Shown: positions 57,767-64,000 of the stretch, one piece after another
Layout of the letters: each line of letters begins with the position of its first letter
How positions within the stretch are numbered: position 1 is the stretch's first letter
Assembly (NCBI GenBank): GCA_963719345.1
Contig: CAVRCA010000007.1
Coordinates: 62,001-126,000, forward strand
Source of the DNA: CAVRCA01 sp963719345
GTDB taxonomy: Bacteria; Pseudomonadota; Alphaproteobacteria; Acetobacterales; Acetobacteraceae
Direction: 5' to 3'
Length of the DNA stretch: 64,000 nucleotides
Translations under genes and position numbers: made by a program
Notes under the pieces: model-generated
Database searches by the model: none
Told to the model about the DNA's origin: nothing
What the model saw: only the letters and a program-made list of their open reading frames with translations

Positions 57767-58570
57767 ATGGGAGATGTCAGCTACGCTCCGATTGACGCCG
57801 GCGGGGCGTCGCACAGCGTTCGGCTTGCCTTTCGGCACGGGGCAACGCCGCCCAGCACCGCCGGACTCGCCCCCGGCTATCTGCAAGCGAACATCGTCAT
57901 CCTCCCCGCCGGCGTCGCTGGTGATTTCGAGCGGTTCTGCGCCGCGAACGCGCAGGCATGCCCGCTCTTGGCGATGTCCCGGCCCGGCGACCCGGCCCTG
58001 CCTGACCTCGGCTCCGACATCGACATGCGCCACGACCTGCCGCGTTATCGCGTGTTCCGCGCCGGTCACCCGATCGAGGAGGCGAGCGACGTCGCAGGTC
58101 TGTGGCGCGACGATCTGGTGACGTTCGCGATCGGCTGCTCGTTCACCTTCGAGGCCGCCTTGATGAAAGCCGGGCTGAAGCTGCGTCACATCGACCAGGG
58201 GCGGAACGTCGCGATGTACCGGACCAGCGTCCCCACCGTGGCAGTCGGCCGGTTCCGGGGGCCGCTCGTGGTCTCCATGCGGCCGCTGCGCGAGCAGGAC
58301 GTGCCCCGCGCCGCTGCGATCACGGCCCAGTACACCAACGCGCACGGGGCTCCGGTGCATGTGGGCAATCCGGCCGCGCTGGGGATCGGAAGAATCGAAA
58401 AACCCGATTACGGCGAGCCGGTGGACATTCGTTCCGGCGAACAACCGGTGTTCTGGGCGTGTGGCGTGACCAGCCAGGTGGCCGTCGAAACCGCCGGACT
58501 CGATTTCTTCATCGCCCACGCGCCCGGCTCCATGCTGGTCACCGACCAACGCCATCCGGCCTTCGTCTGA
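57767..58570 (+). CDS. DUF1445 family protein (putative hydro-lyase / D-glutamate cyclase-like)
   Basis: 267 aa, intact. Family blocks are GLAPGYLQANIVILPAGVAG, DFERFCAANAQACPLLAMSR, PALPDLGSDIDMRHDLPRYR, DDLVTFAIGCSFTFEAALMK and RNVAMYRTSVPTVAVGRFRG. The domain is that of bacterial YcsI and of the mammalian enzyme that converts D-glutamate into 5-oxo-D-proline. ATG 57767 has GAGGGAGAA upstream. The MFS and 5-oxoprolinase genes follow directly, which makes a role in 5-oxoproline or D-glutamate metabolism likely by context. Confidence 0.9.
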   Translation: MGDVSYAPIDAGGASHSVRLAFRHGATPPSTAGLAPGYLQANIVILPAGVAGDFERFCAANAQACPLLAMSRPGDPALPDLGSDIDMRHDLPRYRVFRAGHPIEEASDVAGLWRDDLVTFAIGCSFTFEAALMKAGLKLRHIDQGRNVAMYRTSVPTVAVGRFRGPLVVSMRPLREQDVPRAAAITAQYTNAHGAPVHVGNPAALGIGRIEKPDYGEPVDIRSGEQPVFWACGVTSQVAVETAGLDFFIAHAPGSMLVTDQRHPAFV

Positions 58571-58589
58571 GCCGACGGGGGAAAGCCGG

Positions 58590-59837
58590 ATGTTCGATTG
58601 GTATAGAAGCTTGTCCGCCAGCGGTCGGCGCACCTTCTGGGCCTGTTCCGCCGGCTACGCGCTCGATGCGATGGACGTCCAGATCTACAGTTTCGTGGTG
58701 CCGGCGCTGGTAGCGCTTTGGGGCATCACCAGCACCCAGGCCGGTGTGCTCGCGACCGTCACGCTCATCATGTCGGCGGTCGGCGGCTGGGGCGCGGGCA
58801 TCCTCGCCGACCGGCTCGGGCGGGTGCGCACCTTGCAGATCACCATCGCCTGCTTCGCCATCTTCACCTTTCTCTCCGGCTTCACCCAGAGTTTCGAGCA
58901 ACTGCTGGTCACCCGGGGCTTGCAGGGCCTCGGTTTCGGCGGCGAATGGGCCGCCGGTTCCGTGCTGATCGCGGAGGTGATCGCCCCCCGGCATCGCGGC
59001 CGCGCCGTCGGCTTCGTCCAGAGCTCGTGGTCCTGGGGCTGGGCCATCGCGGCGATCCTCGCCACCGTGATGTTCTCCCTGCTGCCGCCGAACGTCGCGT
59101 GGCGGGTGCTGTTCTTCTTCGGGCTGGTGCCGGCGGTGGCGATCTTCTTCATCCGCCGGGTGGTGCCCGAGCCGGAGGTCTATGCCAGCAGCCGCGCGGC
59201 CGGCGCCGAGGATGCGCCGCTGCTGGCGATCTTCGAGCCCCAATTCCTGTGGATTACGGTGCGCGGCAGCCTGCTCGCCCTCGGCGCCCAGGGCGGCTAC
59301 TACGCGATCACCACCTGGCTGCCGACCTTTTTGCGTACCGAGCGCCATCTGTCGATCATCGGCAGCGGCGCCTATGTCGGCGTCATCATCTTCGGCTCGT
59401 TCTGCGGCTACATCACCTCGGCCTATCTCAACGACATCTTGGGCCGCCGGAAGACTTTCCTGATCTTCGCCATAGGCTCGATGGCGATCGCGCTCGGCTA
59501 TACGCAGATCGTCATCTCGAACGGATTGATGCTCGTCTTGGGTTTCCCGCTCGGCTTCTTCTCGTCGGGCATCTTCAGCGGCATGGGCGCGCTGTTCACC
59601 GAACTCTATCCGACCGAGCTGCGCGGGTCGGGCCAGGGTTTCTGCTACAATTTCGGCCGCGGCTTCGCCGCCCTGTTCCCGGCCCTCGTCGGCTTCGTCG
59701 CCTCCTTTATCCCGCTCGGCCAGTCGATCGGCCTGTTCGCCGGCGGCGCCTACGCGCTGGTGGTGATCGCCGCGCTGCTGCTGCCGGAGACGCGCGGGCA
59801 GCAACTGCAGAGCCTCGGGTCCGGCCGGTGTCCGGCG
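58590..59837 (+). CDS. MFS transporter (sugar/aromatic-acid permease-like), in frame with the next gene
   Basis: About 415 aa, 12 membrane helices. LDAMDVQIYSFVVPALVALW, GGWGAGILADRLGRVRTLQI (the MFS loop 2-3 motif DRLGRV), GLQGLGFGGEWAAGSVLIAE, and LNDILGRRKTFLIFAIGS for loop 8-9, ending LLPETRGQQLQSL. It belongs to the metabolite:H+ symporter group close to MhbT/AAHS. In the given sequence no stop occurs before the ATG of the oxoprolinase at 59838; the two form one frame of 1616 codons. Another frame gives TGA at 59839-59841, overlapping that ATG, so an indel near 59800-59830 may have removed the MFS stop. RBS GGGGGAAAG precedes ATG 58590. Confidence 0.88.
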
Positions 59838-63440
<3,603 letters not shown>

Positions 63441-63610
63441 GAGGCCCTGCCGAGGTAGCGGGCTGGCTCGTTTGTTGCCCCCTGCAGGATTTCGTCTCTG
63501 ACGGAGGGTGCAGGATGAGCGTTGCCCGTGGAACGGGCATGAGCACCGACACTGCAAACTCTGCTGCCTACGTACTAAGCGAGTATGGGTAGAAATGCGC
63601 AGGAATTGAG

Positions 63611-63860
63611 CTACAAGGGATCAGCGTCAGCCCGGCGCTGGTCGGCGAGCCCGCCCAGCAGGTCACCGCCCTGATCGACACCACCTCGAAGGTGCAGTTC
63701 CGGTCCATGGGCCTGATCGCCCGGTTCGCGCCGCTCGGCGTGCTTGGGGCGGTGGCCTGCAGGGTCAGCAAGTACGGCGTCTGACCATCGTCCTGGCGAC
63801 CGCGTCGTCGGATGCGGTGCTGCCGCAGATCATGCGCAAGCTGGAGCGCCAGTCGCGCCG
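63611..63860 (+). pseudogene. Remnants of a DctA-type dicarboxylate symporter
   Basis: Two fragments remain. First TALIDTTSKVQFRSMGLIAR and FAPLGVLGAVACRVSKYGV, ending in a stop (63782-63784), correspond to the middle of DctA. Then TIVLATASSDAVLPQIMRKL corresponds to its SSS substrate-site motif (LATSSSDSVLPQ). About 80 residues that should lie between are deleted, as are both ends. The region between 63441 and 63610 shows nothing recognisable apart from a GGAGG-like AGGAGG at its start. It explains the gene-free gap after the oxoprolinase gene. Confidence 0.8.
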
Positions 63861-63904
63861 TGACGAAGGCCTGACATCGCCGCCCGATCCCGCTAGGCTG
63901 CCGC

Positions 63905-64000
63905 ATGATCCGCATCACCGCCGGCCCTTACCAGTTCACCGCGCGGTTCGAGGACCAGGCTCCCAGAACGACGGCGAAATTCCGAACGTTGCTGCCGTAT
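63905..64000 (+). CDS. DUF3830 (cyclophilin-like) protein, start only
   Basis: The first 32 codons are in the window: MIRITAGPYQFTARFEDQAP then RTTAKFRTLLPY. This is the beginning of the cyclophilin-like beta-barrel family DUF3830 (about 145 aa), frequently found beside hydantoinase, amidase or oxoprolinase genes. The rest lies to the right of the window. The function is unknown; the position suggests the nitrogen-compound module continues beyond the edge. Confidence 0.75.
   Translation, partial: MIRITAGPYQFTARFEDQAPRTTAKFRTLLPY

Overview
The window is GC-rich bacterial chromosome. The gene content and orders dcd-murA-hisG-hisD-infA-maf-rng-yacG and rpoD-dnaG-yqeY, the Dcd and RpoD sequence types, and a CarA with an N-terminal helix-turn-helix-like extension all point to an alphaproteobacterium, most likely Rhodospirillales/Acetobacteraceae (inference from protein style; no search was possible). 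No rRNA, CRISPR array or intact mobile element was seen.

Layout. 1-8170: envelope polysaccharide block with a PEP-CTERM/exosortase-type glycosyltransferase, exosortase A (xrtA), two further GT4 glycosyltransferases, two FemAB-like acyltransferases and a sugar-nucleotide epimerase. 8317-12329: a very large RTX-type protein with two almost identical 648-bp repeats. 12464-24732: housekeeping genes (tRNA-Thr, dcd, murA, hisG, hisD, infA, maf, rng, yacG, tRNA-Phe, rpoD, dnaG, yqeY), with an IS630-type transposase remnant directly at the tRNA-Phe end. 24845-30418: carA, small accessory genes, a CoA-transferase/enoyl-CoA hydratase/thioesterase operon. 30412-36369: a branched-chain-type ABC importer (livH, fused livMG, livF, livK) with a degenerate AMP-ligase inside. 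36493-39886: EamA exporter with a histidine-rich tail, ChrA, BKACE enzyme. 39937-40238: tRNA-Arg(CCU) interrupted by a group I intron. 40408-47832: one long co-directional run encoding an ECF sigma factor, NrsF-type anti-sigma, ModA-like protein, cytochrome b, a sulfite-oxidase-fold molybdoenzyme, then a cofC-like transferase, a GT87-like membrane protein, a radical SAM/SPASM enzyme and a GT2 enzyme. 47883-53677: EmrA/FUSC efflux pair, then SDR plus TRAP transporter on the other strand. 53871-56823: flippase, DUF427 protein, lytic transglycosylase. 56824-57728: decayed genes. 57767-63440: D-glutamate-cyclase-like protein, MFS transporter and 5-oxoprolinase. 63611-64000: DctA remnant and the start of a DUF3830 gene.

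A striking general property is about twenty single-base frame breaks, several in genes that should be indispensable (carA) or next to homopolymers. Gene lengths become multiples of three again if one base is added or removed. I therefore annotate these as single genes with a probable sequence error, and reserve 'pseudogene' for stretches with missing domains or internal stops as well.

The most interesting items are the tRNA-Arg group I intron, the sigma/NrsF-molybdoenzyme-radical SAM run, the HTH-CarA fusion, the near-identical repeats of the RTX protein, and the D-glutamate cyclase/MFS/5-oxoprolinase module, in which the last two form one uninterrupted frame.
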